Source: Paradesulfitobacterium ferrireducens
GTDB taxonomy: Bacteria > Bacillota > Desulfitobacteriia > Desulfitobacteriales > Desulfitobacteriaceae
Direction of reading: 5' to 3'
DNA length: 34,133 nt
NCBI RefSeq assembly: GCF_017310645.1
Contig: NZ_JAFLRH010000001.1
Location: 1-34,133 of the forward strand
The notes below the pieces were generated by a model. It searched no databases and was not told where the DNA came from. It saw only the letters and a list, made by a program, of their open reading frames with translations. This document shows, one piece after another, positions 8,020 through 17,181 of the stretch. The first letter of the stretch is position 1; each line of letters opens with the position of its first letter. The translations under genes were made by a program, and so were the position numbers.

Positions 8020-8901
8020 ATGTCTGAAATAGTATCTGCCTCAGTCGCCGCAACAGCGCTAATAGCCGCAACTGCGGTCTTGGCCCCAGACGTAGAAATC
8101 AGCCCGTTTTGTGTCATCGCCGAGGATGCTGTTCTCGGACAAGGAACAGTTCTCGGTGTCGGCTGTGTTATCGGTGCAGGCGCCCGCATCGGACAAGGCT
8201 GTCAACTCGGCAGCTATGTCACTGTCGGCGAAGGCGCACTCCTGGGCGCGCAAGTGCAAGTGGGCGACCATACTACAATCTATCCCGGTACTGTCTTGGA
8301 GGAAGGCTGCTTCACCGGAAGCAACGCTTCCCTGGGGAGAGCCCCGCGCCCGGCGGCGACCAGTACGGTCAAAGTTCAGGCAGATCTTCCGCCCCTGAAG
8401 ATGGGTGCAGGCTGCACCGTCGGCTGTTCCGCCGTGCTTTATGCCGGGACAAGCTACGGCGCGAAAGTCCTGGTCGGGGACGGAGCCATGGTGCGCGAGC
8501 GCTGCACTATTGGGAACAACGTGATCATCGGGAGCGGTGTGGCCGTTGAGAATGACACCCGCATCGGGGACTTTACCAAGATTCAGACCGGATCCTACAT
8601 CACCGCTTACATGGAGATTGCGGAGCGGGTCTTTATCGCACCCATGGTCACAACCACCAATGACAACTTCATGGGGCGCACGGAAAAGCGCTTTAAGCTT
8701 ATCAAGGGCGCAACCATCGGCCGTGGAGCCCGGGTCGGCGGAGCAACGATCCTGCTGCCCGGCGTCAAAGTAGCCCCCGAAACCTTCGTCGCCGCCGGAG
8801 CCCTTGTTACCAAGGATACTTCTCAAGGTAAAGTAATGAAAGGATTCCCTGCGCGCGAAGTGCGGGATGTTCCAGAAGAAGAGCTCTTACCTGAAGAATA
8901 G
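8020..8901 (+). CDS. wbpD: Hexapeptide-repeat N-acetyltransferase, WbpD type with extended beta-helix
   Basis: Likely acetylates the 3-amino group of UDP-GlcNAc(3NH2) uronic acid. At 293 residues it is clearly longer than the roughly 190-residue WbpD family. The first 105 residues or so are extra hexapeptide turns (ISPFCVIAEDAVLGQGTVLG...), like an LpxA-style left-handed beta-helix. The C-terminal 190 residues match the WbpD plan: VFIAPMVTTTNDNFMG, then KGATIGRGARVGGATILLPG, then AAGALVTKDT. The start ATG 8020 has TAAGGAG at 8006-8012. It is followed 23 bp later by the aminotransferase that would supply its substrate. It might also acetylate the 4-amino sugar made by the enzyme at 17302, since no separate PglD is seen. 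Confidence 0.75.
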   Translation: MSEIVSASVAATALIAATAVLAPDVEISPFCVIAEDAVLGQGTVLGVGCVIGAGARIGQGCQLGSYVTVGEGALLGAQVQVGDHTTIYPGTVLEEGCFTGSNASLGRAPRPAATSTVKVQADLPPLKMGAGCTVGCSAVLYAGTSYGAKVLVGDGAMVRERCTIGNNVIIGSGVAVENDTRIGDFTKIQTGSYITAYMEIAERVFIAPMVTTTNDNFMGRTEKRFKLIKGATIGRGARVGGATILLPGVKVAPETFVAAGALVTKDTSQGKVMKGFPAREVRDVPEEELLPEE

Positions 8902-8924
8902 AATGTTGAAAGGAGCGCTACCCC

Positions 8925-10031
8925 TTGAGTATTCCTCTCTTAGACCTGAAAGCCCAATATCTTGCGATTAAAGACGAAATAGATCTAGCTGTCTTAAACG
9001 TTCTGGACTCCGCCAAATTCATCCTGGGGCCCGAAATGAAAGCTCTTGAGGAAGAAATAGCCGCCTATTGCGGAACGAAATACGCGGTGGCTGTGGCCAA
9101 TGGCACGGATGCCTTAGTCTTAACTCTGAAGGCCATGGGCATCGGCCCGGGGGATGAGGTCATTACCTCTCCTTTTACCTTCTTTGCTTCCGCCGAAACG
9201 GTGGCCCAAGTCGGTGCTACCCCTGTCTTCGTGGACATTGACCCCGTGACCCTGAACATGGATTTGAATCAGCTGGAAGATAAAATTACGTCCAAGACCA
9301 AAGCCATCATTCCGGTACATATCTTTGGCCAGATGGTCGATGTCGAACGCGTGCTGGAAATCGCCGCCCGCCACGACCTTAAAGTAATTGAGGATGCGGC
9401 CCAGGCCATCGGCGCGGAATACCGGGGCAGGCGGGCCGGGTCTATCGGACATGCCGGAACCTTCAGCTTCTTTCCCACCAAGAACCTGGGCGGATACGGG
9501 GACGGCGGCATGATTGTCACCAGTGACGAGCACCTGGCAGCAGAGCTTAGGATGCTCCGCTTCCATGGCTGCCAGACTAAGTATTATCACGAAAAGCTCG
9601 GGTTTAACAGCCGCCTCGATGAGATCCAGGCTGCCATCCTGCGCGTCAAGCTCAAATATCTTGATCAATGGAACCAGGCGCGCCGCGAAAGGGCAGCTGC
9701 TTATGACGAACTGCTTGCGGGCCAGCCGTTAATGGTTCCCGGTAAAGATGGACAGGCGCTTCCGATCTATCATCTTTATGTCATACGCCTCCCGGGGCGT
9801 GATCTTTTGCTTGAAAACTTGAAAAAGCACGGGATTGCCAGCGGAATTTATTATCCGGTGCCTTTGCATTTGCAGCGGGCATTCCGTTATCTGGGATATA
9901 AAGAAGGAGACTTTCCGGTGGCAGAAAAAGCGTGCTCGGAAGCACTGGCCATTCCTTGCTATCCGGAACTGACCCAAGTACAGCAAACAGAAATCGTCAA
10001 AGTAATTGCAGGTTTTTTAGCGGGTGAATAA
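8925..10031 (+). CDS. wbpE: DegT/DnrJ/EryC1 aminotransferase, WbpE type
   Basis: PLP enzyme, 368 residues, expected to transfer an amino group from glutamate to C3 of the 3-keto-uronic acid nucleotide. The N terminus has IPLLDLKAQY. The substrate/PLP region includes VANGTDALVLTLKA and PSPFTFFASAE-like residues (TSPFTFFASAE). The aspartate of VIEDAAQAIGAEY and the PLP-binding Lys186 in FFPTKNLGGYGDGG are present. The start is TTG 8925, supported by AAAGGAG at 8908-8914 and by the lack of a nearby ATG. The stop lies in a 16-bp tandem duplication (TTTAGCGGGTGAATAA twice, 10016-10047), so loss of the first stop would run into a second identical one. Confidence 0.85.
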   Translation: MSIPLLDLKAQYLAIKDEIDLAVLNVLDSAKFILGPEMKALEEEIAAYCGTKYAVAVANGTDALVLTLKAMGIGPGDEVITSPFTFFASAETVAQVGATPVFVDIDPVTLNMDLNQLEDKITSKTKAIIPVHIFGQMVDVERVLEIAARHDLKVIEDAAQAIGAEYRGRRAGSIGHAGTFSFFPTKNLGGYGDGGMIVTSDEHLAAELRMLRFHGCQTKYYHEKLGFNSRLDEIQAAILRVKLKYLDQWNQARRERAAAYDELLAGQPLMVPGKDGQALPIYHLYVIRLPGRDLLLENLKKHGIASGIYYPVPLHLQRAFRYLGYKEGDFPVAEKACSEALAIPCYPELTQVQQTEIVKVIAGFLAGE

Positions 10032-10047
10032 TTTAGCGGGTGAATAA
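10016..10047 (+). repeat. 16-bp tandem duplication over the wbpE stop codon
   Basis: TTTAGCGGGTGAATAA occurs twice in a row (10016-10031 and 10032-10047). The first copy holds the wbpE stop. The second leads directly into ATG 10050. It looks like a simple slippage duplication. Confidence 0.9.
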
Positions 10048-10049
10048 TA

Positions 10050-10916
10050 ATGAAGCTAAAAGTATTTAGGGCAGGAAATATTGTCTTAGTTGCAGTTTTT
10101 TTGCTCCTGCTCTTCAGCTTGTTCTGGGGGTACCGCCAAATTCGCGGGCCTTATACCGAACAGCAAATCCAGGGAGCCCAGGCAGAGGCCGTCCGCTTCA
10201 TGAACGGCCAAATTTCGATTGCAAGCGGAACGCTCTTGGACATCAAACACTATTTCTTTGTCGGCACCGTTTACAAAGTTCAGACGAAGGACGGCTTGCT
10301 TGATCTGATCAGTTTTGTTACCCCGGAAAAGACCCCCCAAGTCGGACAACAGATCGAATGGGTCGGATCCGGCAGCTATGTCTCAGCCACGGCGGAAATT
10401 GATCCCAGCGAGCAGTTTATGGACGGAGAAATCATCTCACTTGAGCGGATTTCCCCGAAGAATAATGACCTCTTCTATTGTGTGGTTCACTCTTTAACTG
10501 ACGACAAGGTTAAACGTTTTATTGTTGACTCCAACAAACTGGCATCTCTAAAAACCCTTAACAGTGTCCGGGTTGCTTACCGCTCTCCCGCGGAAAGCGA
10601 TGTCGAGCCGGTCCCGAATGCCGATAAAGTGGCCAAAGGATTTATCCGTGACCTCTGGCTCACCACGAAAATTAAAACACTTGAGCTTGAACGCAACTTC
10701 GATTTTGATAAATACCCTTATTATATAACTGTAGCTCCCGGTGCTGATGCCAAATACACCTGGACTTTCTACCTCACCCGTGAGCAAAGGGATCAAGTTA
10801 AATTGGGGAACATGGTTGAAATACATTATTCCTCAGTCTATCCGACAAAGATCATCGTAACCAGTGAAAAGGTGGATCCCAGTGTCTTAACCATAGATAA
10901 TGGGGGCTCTTCATGA
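10050..10916 (+). CDS. Unknown membrane-anchored protein of the polysaccharide locus
   Basis: I do not recognise the family. It has 288 residues: a short basic N terminus, one hydrophobic segment at about residues 10-28 (NIVLVAVFLLLLFSLFWGY), then a mostly beta-rich soluble part with no cysteine cluster or known catalytic motif that I can see. The predicted topology is N-in with a large outer-face domain. Its stop overlaps the flippase start by four bases (ATGA at 10913-10916), so the two are probably translationally coupled. A role in export, chain-length control or polymer attachment would suit the context, but that is only inference. No clear ribosome site precedes ATG 10050, which follows wbpE by 18 bp. 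Confidence 0.7.
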   Translation: MKLKVFRAGNIVLVAVFLLLLFSLFWGYRQIRGPYTEQQIQGAQAEAVRFMNGQISIASGTLLDIKHYFFVGTVYKVQTKDGLLDLISFVTPEKTPQVGQQIEWVGSGSYVSATAEIDPSEQFMDGEIISLERISPKNNDLFYCVVHSLTDDKVKRFIVDSNKLASLKTLNSVRVAYRSPAESDVEPVPNADKVAKGFIRDLWLTTKIKTLELERNFDFDKYPYYITVAPGADAKYTWTFYLTREQRDQVKLGNMVEIHYSSVYPTKIIVTSEKVDPSVLTIDNGGSS

Positions 10917-12244
10917 GTCTTGTACGCAACAGTTTGCTTACCCTGATCGGAACTGTAAGCCGGGTTGTCTTGTCAATGGCCGGTCAAATTATAATCTCCC
11001 GGGTTTTAGGCCCGGGGGGCAAAGGTTTGTACGCTTTTTTGGTTCAGATTCCAACCGTGCTTGTACCCTTAAGCAGTCTGGGATTAAATTACGCCAATAC
11101 CTATTATATTGCCAAGGATAAAGAAGACGGCCCCAAGGCCGCCGGGAACGCAACCGTTTTAGCGCTGATTCTCGGAGCACTGATGTCTTTGGGGGTAGGT
11201 TTAAGCTACCTGGTGCTGCGCCAAGGGTATATGCAAGCGGTTAGTCTTTCCCAGCTGCAACTCATGGTTTTGGTCATCCCCTTTGGGCTTTTGAACCTCT
11301 ATTGGCTGAGCATTGTCTGGGGCCTGAACCGGATCGCCAAGTATAATATCGGTCTGATGATCCAGTTTGTAGTGGTTGCCGTTGGAGTTGCGGCCTTAGG
11401 CGCCTTCCATCGCCTGACCGTCACCAATGCTTTCGCAATCTGGGTTTTGGGAAATGTGCTCACATCCCTTTATTTTTTGCCGGATATGCTGAAGCTCTCT
11501 AACTGGAGGATATTCGTTCTTGACCTAAGCTATGTGCGCAAGACCTTGGGGTTTGGACTTAAGTCTTATGCTGCCAATGTCATGATGATCATCAACTACC
11601 GCCTGGATGTATTCATCATTACCGGATTTTTGCCCCTGACTCAGGTAGGGCTCTATACGACTGCGGTAGCACTGGCTGAGATGGTCGGATATGTGGGCAA
11701 TGCCGTCAACACTGCCTTAATTCCGAAGCTCGCCTCAGGCGAAGATGCCCTTACTTTTGAATCAACGCCCAAAGTTTTAAGGCTTACGCTTTTTCTTACG
11801 TTCCTGGCGGCTTTAGCCCTTGCCCTGACGGCCTATCCGCTGATTTGGCTCTTTTTCGGAGTCCGTTTCCTTGGCTCCTTTTATCCCCTGCTGCTCCTGC
11901 TCCCGGGGGTTATCGCACTCGGGGGAGCCACGGTCATATCCGGAGATTTAATGGCGCGGGGCAAGCCTGTTTATAATAGTATTGCGACCGGCGTTAGCGT
12001 GGTGCTTACGATCATTCTGGATTTCTCTTTAATTCCTTTATGGGGAATCAAGGGTGCTTCCATCGCTTCCAGCCTAGTCTATATCGCGCTCTTTACGCTC
12101 AATTTCTGTTTTTTGAAACGGGAGAGCGGCTATGGCTTAGCCCAAATTTTGATCTTAACCCGGGAGGATGCCTCTGAGATGTTTAGCTACGCAAGAACCA
12201 TATTTTATCAAATAATGACCTCCCGAGGGGGGACACGCTCATGA
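10913..12244 (+). CDS. Wzx-type lipid-linked oligosaccharide flippase (MOP superfamily)
   Basis: 443 residues with about 12 or more hydrophobic segments. It opens with SLVRNSLLTLIGTVSRVVLSMAGQ and the RVLGPGGKGLYAF motif typical of polysaccharide-repeat flippases. It should move the undecaprenyl-diphosphate-linked repeat unit to the outer face of the membrane. It overlaps the genes on both sides by ATGA (10913 and 12241), which shows tight coupling with the unknown protein and the polymerase/ligase. No insertion of repeat arrays occurs within this coupled block. Confidence 0.85.
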   Translation: MSLVRNSLLTLIGTVSRVVLSMAGQIIISRVLGPGGKGLYAFLVQIPTVLVPLSSLGLNYANTYYIAKDKEDGPKAAGNATVLALILGALMSLGVGLSYLVLRQGYMQAVSLSQLQLMVLVIPFGLLNLYWLSIVWGLNRIAKYNIGLMIQFVVVAVGVAALGAFHRLTVTNAFAIWVLGNVLTSLYFLPDMLKLSNWRIFVLDLSYVRKTLGFGLKSYAANVMMIINYRLDVFIITGFLPLTQVGLYTTAVALAEMVGYVGNAVNTALIPKLASGEDALTFESTPKVLRLTLFLTFLAALALALTAYPLIWLFFGVRFLGSFYPLLLLLPGVIALGGATVISGDLMARGKPVYNSIATGVSVVLTIILDFSLIPLWGIKGASIASSLVYIALFTLNFCFLKRESGYGLAQILILTREDASEMFSYARTIFYQIMTSRGGTRS

Positions 12245-13641
12245 ACCTGAAAGAAAACCGGGGGCTGCTGATTGTCGAAGGAATCGTAACTTTGCTTTGG
12301 TTTGGCATGATCACAGCCGGGGTATTTTACCCGTCCACTCTGTTAACCCTCGTGTACCTGTGGTTTCTGGCTTGGGTTGCGGTAAAGCGTCCGCGCTGGC
12401 TCCCGGCTGTCTTGGTTGCCGTAATTCCCCTGGAGGTTTCGAAACAGTTTATCCCTGTCTTAATCCTGAAAGAGAGAGTCGCCGGTTTTACCGTTTCGGT
12501 GCTGGATTTCTTCCGGCTGGCCCAGGCGGCATTGGGTCTGCGCTGGCTTTACGACCTTCGTAAACGGAGCGTACCGACCTCGTGGCACTTATTAAAAAAG
12601 GACTCCCTGATCTGGCTGTTCGGTGCCCTTTTGGGTGTGTACATCTTATCGACCCTCTTTTCCATCGCACCGAAGCAGTCTCTGGCTGAGAGCGTGCGCC
12701 TGGTATCGATGCTGGTCACACTCTGTCTGGGTTTGATCTACCTGCCAACCAAAAAGGATTTATGGCTGGTGGGACAGACTCTGATCGTAACCGGGACGGT
12801 GCTGGGCTTAATCGCAATCGGCGAGTATTTAAGCGGGCATTTCTTCTTTAACGTCACTCCTGCTGTGCTGATTAACCGGCGCGCCAATGCCACATTTGCC
12901 GATCCCAACATCTTAGCGCGGTTTCTGGTGGTTACATTCCTTTTTGCAGTGGCCGAATTGGAACGTCAAGACGGTTGGCCGAAGCGTTTGCTGGCATTAG
13001 GAGCGATTGTCCTGCAGGGAGCAGGCCTCGGCATAACCGGCTCGCGCGGGGGGCTATTGGCTTTGGCAGGGGCGATGGTCATCTTTGCGATTCTTGTTCC
13101 CCGGCGCCGCTTTACTTTATCAGCCATGCTCTTAATGGTCGTTGCCATGATCGGTGCGGCCGCGACCAATCCGGTCATTATGCGGCGCCTGGAGAGTTTG
13201 AGCAAGGGAATCCTTTCAGCGTCCGGAGGAATCAGGGAATATCTCTGGCGTGTTGGCATAGCCATGGTCAGAGACCACCCGCTGATTGGGATCGGGATAG
13301 GTACGTTTGGAACCGCTTTTATGACCCTGTATCCGTACTTTAATCCCTACTCCACGTTCTATGTATCTCTCTCCCATACAGCCGTCATGACGGTGCTGGC
13401 GGAGACCGGGATTATCGGGTTTACCGTTTTGTATTTTATCTTTGCCAAGACCCTGCAGCGGGGGTGGGACATCTTGCGCCGCGCTCAGGATGATCAGCTC
13501 CGCTTTCTCAGCGCCAGCATTGTGGCCGGGGTTGCGGCCATTTTTATCAGTGCGCAGGGAGAAGGCCGGCTGTATGAAGAGCCGCTCTTGTGGCTGTTGT
13601 GGGCCATGCTGATTACGATTACACGCCTCGAGTGGGAATGA
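12241..13641 (+). CDS. Wzy / O-antigen-ligase family membrane protein
   Basis: 466 residues with about 10-12 membrane segments and a large outer loop after ITGSRGGLLALAGA, the pattern of the Wzy_C/O-antigen ligase family (PF04932). The motif RRANATFADPNILARFLV near residue 215 and HPLIGIGIGTFGTAF near residue 340 are typical. It could polymerise repeat units or attach glycan to an acceptor such as an S-layer protein; the sequence does not separate polymerase from ligase. It starts in the ATGA overlap with the flippase gene. Confidence 0.82.
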   Translation: MNLKENRGLLIVEGIVTLLWFGMITAGVFYPSTLLTLVYLWFLAWVAVKRPRWLPAVLVAVIPLEVSKQFIPVLILKERVAGFTVSVLDFFRLAQAALGLRWLYDLRKRSVPTSWHLLKKDSLIWLFGALLGVYILSTLFSIAPKQSLAESVRLVSMLVTLCLGLIYLPTKKDLWLVGQTLIVTGTVLGLIAIGEYLSGHFFFNVTPAVLINRRANATFADPNILARFLVVTFLFAVAELERQDGWPKRLLALGAIVLQGAGLGITGSRGGLLALAGAMVIFAILVPRRRFTLSAMLLMVVAMIGAAATNPVIMRRLESLSKGILSASGGIREYLWRVGIAMVRDHPLIGIGIGTFGTAFMTLYPYFNPYSTFYVSLSHTAVMTVLAETGIIGFTVLYFIFAKTLQRGWDILRRAQDDQLRFLSASIVAGVAAIFISAQGEGRLYEEPLLWLLWAMLITITRLEWE

Positions 13642-13664
13642 GAATTCGGGAGAAAGGGACTGAA

Positions 13665-13722
<58 letters not shown>

Positions 13723-13748
13723 TCGTCCCGAGAAAGGATGACCCGATC

Positions 13749-14822
13749 GTGAAAATCGCTACTGTCGTAGGAGCCAGGCCCCAATTCATAAAGGCGGCCC
13801 CGGTTTCGAGAGAGTTAAGAAAACGTCATCAGGAAATACTGATTCATACCGGACAGCATTACGACGCCAACATGTCAGACATCTTTTTCGATGAGCTGCA
13901 CATTCCGAGGCCGGATTATAACCTGGAAATCGGCTCCGGCAGTCATGGCCGGCAGACCGGGGCCATTTTGGCTAAGGTCGAAGAAGTGCTGCTTGAGGAA
14001 AAACCGGATGCACTCTTAGTCTACGGCGATACCAATTCCACCCTGGCCGGAGCGTTGGCTGCAGCCAAGCTGCACATCCCGGTGATGCACATAGAAGCAG
14101 GGCTGAGAAGCTTTAACCGCAACATGCCGGAGGAGATTAACCGGGTCTTGACCGATCACCTTGCCCGCTGGCTTTTTTGCCCGACAGATACGGCGGTGGC
14201 TAATTTGGCTTCAGAAGGAATCACAGCAGGGGTGTACCAGATCGGGGACGTCATGTATGATGCCTTCTTGTATAACCGGGAACTGGCCCTTGCCCAGTCC
14301 TCCATCTTGGATCAGTTAAACCTAAACCCCAAGGGATTCATTCTCTGTACCATCCATCGCGCGGAAAATACGGATGATCCGCAGCGGCTGGGCGAAATCC
14401 TAAGGGCGGTATCCGCAGCGCCCCTTCCTGTCGTTTTGCCCCTTCACCCCCGCACCCGCAAAATCATCCAAGAGCAAGGCTTATCTTCCCTGCTTGGGTC
14501 TAAGGTTCAAGTCATTGACCCGGTAGGCTACCTTGATATGATCGCTTTGGAGAGCGCCTGCCGGAAGCTTATGACAGACTCGGGCGGAGTGCAGAAAGAG
14601 GCATATTTCGCCCAAGTCCCCTGCATCACCATGAGAGATGAAACCGAGTGGGTGGAAACGGTCGAGACGGGATGGAATACCCTGGCCGGGGCTGATTCCA
14701 AACGTATATTAGAAGCACTTGCAAGCGCGGCTCCGCCGGCGGGGCAGCCTCCCATTTTTGGGCAGGGGGATTCCGCCAGACGCTTTGTAAGCATCATCGA
14801 AGAAAATGGAGAAAGACAGTGA
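13749..14822 (+). CDS. wbpI: Non-hydrolysing UDP-sugar 2-epimerase, WbpI type
   Basis: 357 residues of the WecB/WbpI family. It likely converts UDP-2,3-diacetamido-glucuronic acid to the mannuronic epimer, the last step of the route. The N terminus reads KIATVVGARPQFIKAAPVS. Catalytic-region motifs are VMHIEAGLRSFNRNMPEEIN, CTIHRAENTDDP and TDSGGVQKEAYF. The DETEWVETVETGWN motif is, in my recollection, more typical of WbpI-like than of WecB enzymes. The start is GTG 13749 with AAAGGATG upstream. A plain UDP-GlcNAc 2-epimerase is the alternative. The presence of wbpA, B, D and E analogues supports the WbpI reading. Confidence 0.82.
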   Translation: MKIATVVGARPQFIKAAPVSRELRKRHQEILIHTGQHYDANMSDIFFDELHIPRPDYNLEIGSGSHGRQTGAILAKVEEVLLEEKPDALLVYGDTNSTLAGALAAAKLHIPVMHIEAGLRSFNRNMPEEINRVLTDHLARWLFCPTDTAVANLASEGITAGVYQIGDVMYDAFLYNRELALAQSSILDQLNLNPKGFILCTIHRAENTDDPQRLGEILRAVSAAPLPVVLPLHPRTRKIIQEQGLSSLLGSKVQVIDPVGYLDMIALESACRKLMTDSGGVQKEAYFAQVPCITMRDETEWVETVETGWNTLAGADSKRILEALASAAPPAGQPPIFGQGDSARRFVSIIEENGERQ

Positions 14823-14826
14823 CGGC

Positions 14827-16038
14827 ATGCGATTTTTAATGTTAACTCAGTATTTTCCCCCGGAAACCGGGGCGGCCCAGGTCCGCCTGAAAGAATTGGC
14901 CAAGGGACTGCAGCGGCAGGGGCATGACGTAACCGTGGTTACCGCTTTTCCCAATCATCCTTCCGGAGTGATTCCGCCGGAGTACCGGGGACGGTTTTTT
15001 ATGAAGGATGAGGTCGAGGGGCTTACGGTGTTCCGCACCTGGGTCTATCCGGTGCAGAGGGGTCGCTTCTGGAAACGGCTGCTCAACTATTTTTCGTTTG
15101 TATTTTCCTCCCTCTTCGGGATCCTTCGGGCCGGACCTTGCGACATTCTCTTTGTCGAGTCGCCGCCGTTGTTTTTAGGGATGACCGCCGTCCTTGGCCA
15201 ATGGATTAAAGGCGCCCGTCTCGTGTTCAATGTCTCGGATTTATGGCCGGAATCTGCGGTGGCGCTGGGCCTGGTCACGAATAAAAGCCTTATCCGGTTA
15301 ACGGAAGCGCTTGAAAGCTGGCTCTACCGGAGATCCTGGAAACTGTCAGCGGTCACGCTCGGGATTCGGGATACCTGGCTCAAACGGGGCATTCCGGCTG
15401 AAAAAGTGGCCTTTCTCCCGAACGGGGTAAACCTCGAACTGTTCCGACCCCTGCCCCCGGACCGGGAGTTTCAGGACCGGCTTCAGCTTAAAGATAAATT
15501 TGTCTTAATCTATGCCGGAACCATGGGCTATGCCCAAGGACTTGAGACCGTGCTTGAAGCGGCCAGACTTTTGCAAGGCGAGGAGCAGTACCGCTTCCTC
15601 TTTCTGGGGGACGGAACCGAAAAGCCCAAACTCGAGCAGCTGGCTCACGACTATAACCTGACCAATGTTCAGTTTGTGGGTTTCCAGCCCGTGACCGACA
15701 TGCCCCGTTATTTTTCCCTGGCAGGGGCCAGCATTGTTCCCCTCAAAAAGCTCAAACTCTTCGAGGGAGCGCGTCCGTCCAAGATGTTCCCGGCCATGGG
15801 CTGTGCCGTTCCCATTATCTACAGCGGGGAAGGGGAAGCAGTGGATTTGATCCGGGAGGCGGGTGCCGGGCTTACCGTTGAGCCGGAGAACCCGGAGCAA
15901 TTGGCTCAAGCGATCCGTACGCTGTATGAGCTTAAAGATCAGGGGCGTTCCTTGGGCGAGCAGGGACGAAGCTACGTGGAAAAACATTATTCCTGGGACA
16001 GCATCGTGGCTGAGTGGCTGCGAGAATTAGGTATTTAA
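14827..16038 (+). CDS. GT4 glycosyltransferase, WbuB-like
   Basis: 403 residues from ATG 14827, chosen because it gives the family's usual beginning (MRFLMLTQYFPPETGAAQVR) and has GGAGAAAG at 14808-14815. An in-frame ATG at 14806 would overlap the epimerase gene. Two Rossmann-like halves are seen: PNHPSG and VSDLWPESAVALG in the first, VLIYAGTMGYAQGLETVLEA and the terminal GEGEAVDLIREAGAG region in the second. It transfers an amino-sugar or uronic residue to the lipid-linked chain, in the cytoplasm. The donor is unknown. Confidence 0.82.
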   Translation: MRFLMLTQYFPPETGAAQVRLKELAKGLQRQGHDVTVVTAFPNHPSGVIPPEYRGRFFMKDEVEGLTVFRTWVYPVQRGRFWKRLLNYFSFVFSSLFGILRAGPCDILFVESPPLFLGMTAVLGQWIKGARLVFNVSDLWPESAVALGLVTNKSLIRLTEALESWLYRRSWKLSAVTLGIRDTWLKRGIPAEKVAFLPNGVNLELFRPLPPDREFQDRLQLKDKFVLIYAGTMGYAQGLETVLEAARLLQGEEQYRFLFLGDGTEKPKLEQLAHDYNLTNVQFVGFQPVTDMPRYFSLAGASIVPLKKLKLFEGARPSKMFPAMGCAVPIIYSGEGEAVDLIREAGAGLTVEPENPEQLAQAIRTLYELKDQGRSLGEQGRSYVEKHYSWDSIVAEWLRELGI

Positions 16039-16050
16039 TGAGGGATTAAC

Positions 16051-17181
16051 ATGCCAAAGCTGTGCCTGCTGGCCAACGCCGCCAGCTCACACACGCAAAA
16101 ATGGGCCCTGGCCCTGGCTGAGCGCGGGTGGAAGGTGGACGTCCTCAGCTTTCTCCCGGCAGAGATCGAGCAGGTTACCGTTCACCTGATCCCGCGTTTA
16201 GCCGGCGGGAAAGCGGATGCCGTTTTGCGTGCTCCGTGGGTGCGGCGGCGGGTCCGCGAACTGAAGCCTGATATTGTGCATGCACATTATGCCACCAGCT
16301 TTGGGCTTTTAGGAGCTTTAACGGGGAGGCATCCGCTGATAATATCTGCCTGGGGCAGCGATATCTTTTCTTTTCCGCGTTCATCCCGAATGCATGCTTC
16401 CCTGTTAAAATGGATCTTGGCCCAAGCGGATGTCCTCTGCTCAACCAGCCGGGTCATGGCTTCAGAGATGAGTCAATACCTTGAACCGGGACGAAAGATT
16501 GAGGTCATACCCTTTGGCGTTGACACCGGACTTTTTACCCCGGTTCCGCCAAAGCTGCCTGAGCCGGGGCAGACGCAGCCGATTGACCTTAATTCTCCGA
16601 TAGTATTCGGCGCAGCCAAGTACCTCCATCATGTCTATGGACTGGATATCCTGGTGCGGGCCTTGGCTATGGTGAAGGCCAAGCACCCACAGAGAGCGCT
16701 GCTTCGAATCGCAGGCACGGGTCCGGAGGAGGAGCCGCTCAAAGCCTTAGCGGCAGAGCTGGGGGTCGCAGACTGGGTACAATGGCTGGGCGCACTGCCT
16801 AACCGGGAAGTGGCTCATTTTTACCAAAGCCTGGACGTGGTCGTGCTTCCCTCCCGCCAGGAGAGCTTCGGAGTTGCCGCCGTTGAAGGCTCAGCCTGCG
16901 GGCGCCCGGTCATCGCCGCCGCAGTGGGCGGCCTGCCCGAGGTTGTCCTGGATAAGGAGACCGGGCTCTTAATACCTCCTGAAGATATAAATGAGCTGGC
17001 ATCAGCGATGGAATACATGCTAGACAACCCGGAAGAGCGCCGGCGCATGGGCGAGGCCGGGAGGGCCTTCGTCCTCAAGCATTACGACTGGCGGGAGAAT
17101 GCCGCCGCCATGGAGAGGGTGTACCAGGGGGTGCTGGACGGAGGATACAGGAGACAGGAGTCAGGAGACAGGAGACAGTAG
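16051..17181 (+). CDS. GT4 glycosyltransferase with repeat-encoded C terminus
   Basis: 376 residues. The start MPKLCLLANAASSHTQKWA is typical of GT4 enzymes. The donor-binding E-X7-E motif is in ESFGVAAVEGSACG, followed by RPVIAAAVGGLPEVV. The start ATG 16051 has a weak GAGGGA site overlapping the previous stop. The protein should end near GVLDGG, but an array of CAGGAGACAGGAGTC units begins at about 17147. The last ten or so residues (YRRQESGDRRQ) are therefore encoded by the intergenic repeat. This adds a charged tail after the last helix and probably leaves activity intact. It is the second chain-building transferase of the locus. Confidence 0.82.
   Translation: MPKLCLLANAASSHTQKWALALAERGWKVDVLSFLPAEIEQVTVHLIPRLAGGKADAVLRAPWVRRRVRELKPDIVHAHYATSFGLLGALTGRHPLIISAWGSDIFSFPRSSRMHASLLKWILAQADVLCSTSRVMASEMSQYLEPGRKIEVIPFGVDTGLFTPVPPKLPEPGQTQPIDLNSPIVFGAAKYLHHVYGLDILVRALAMVKAKHPQRALLRIAGTGPEEEPLKALAAELGVADWVQWLGALPNREVAHFYQSLDVVVLPSRQESFGVAAVEGSACGRPVIAAAVGGLPEVVLDKETGLLIPPEDINELASAMEYMLDNPEERRRMGEAGRAFVLKHYDWRENAAAMERVYQGVLDGGYRRQESGDRRQ

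Noticed and set aside
8059..8826. A 255-residue open frame on the minus strand
   Set aside because: It lies antisense to the clear hexapeptide acetyltransferase, has no ribosome site and no recognisable motif. It is a by-product of the repetitive codons.
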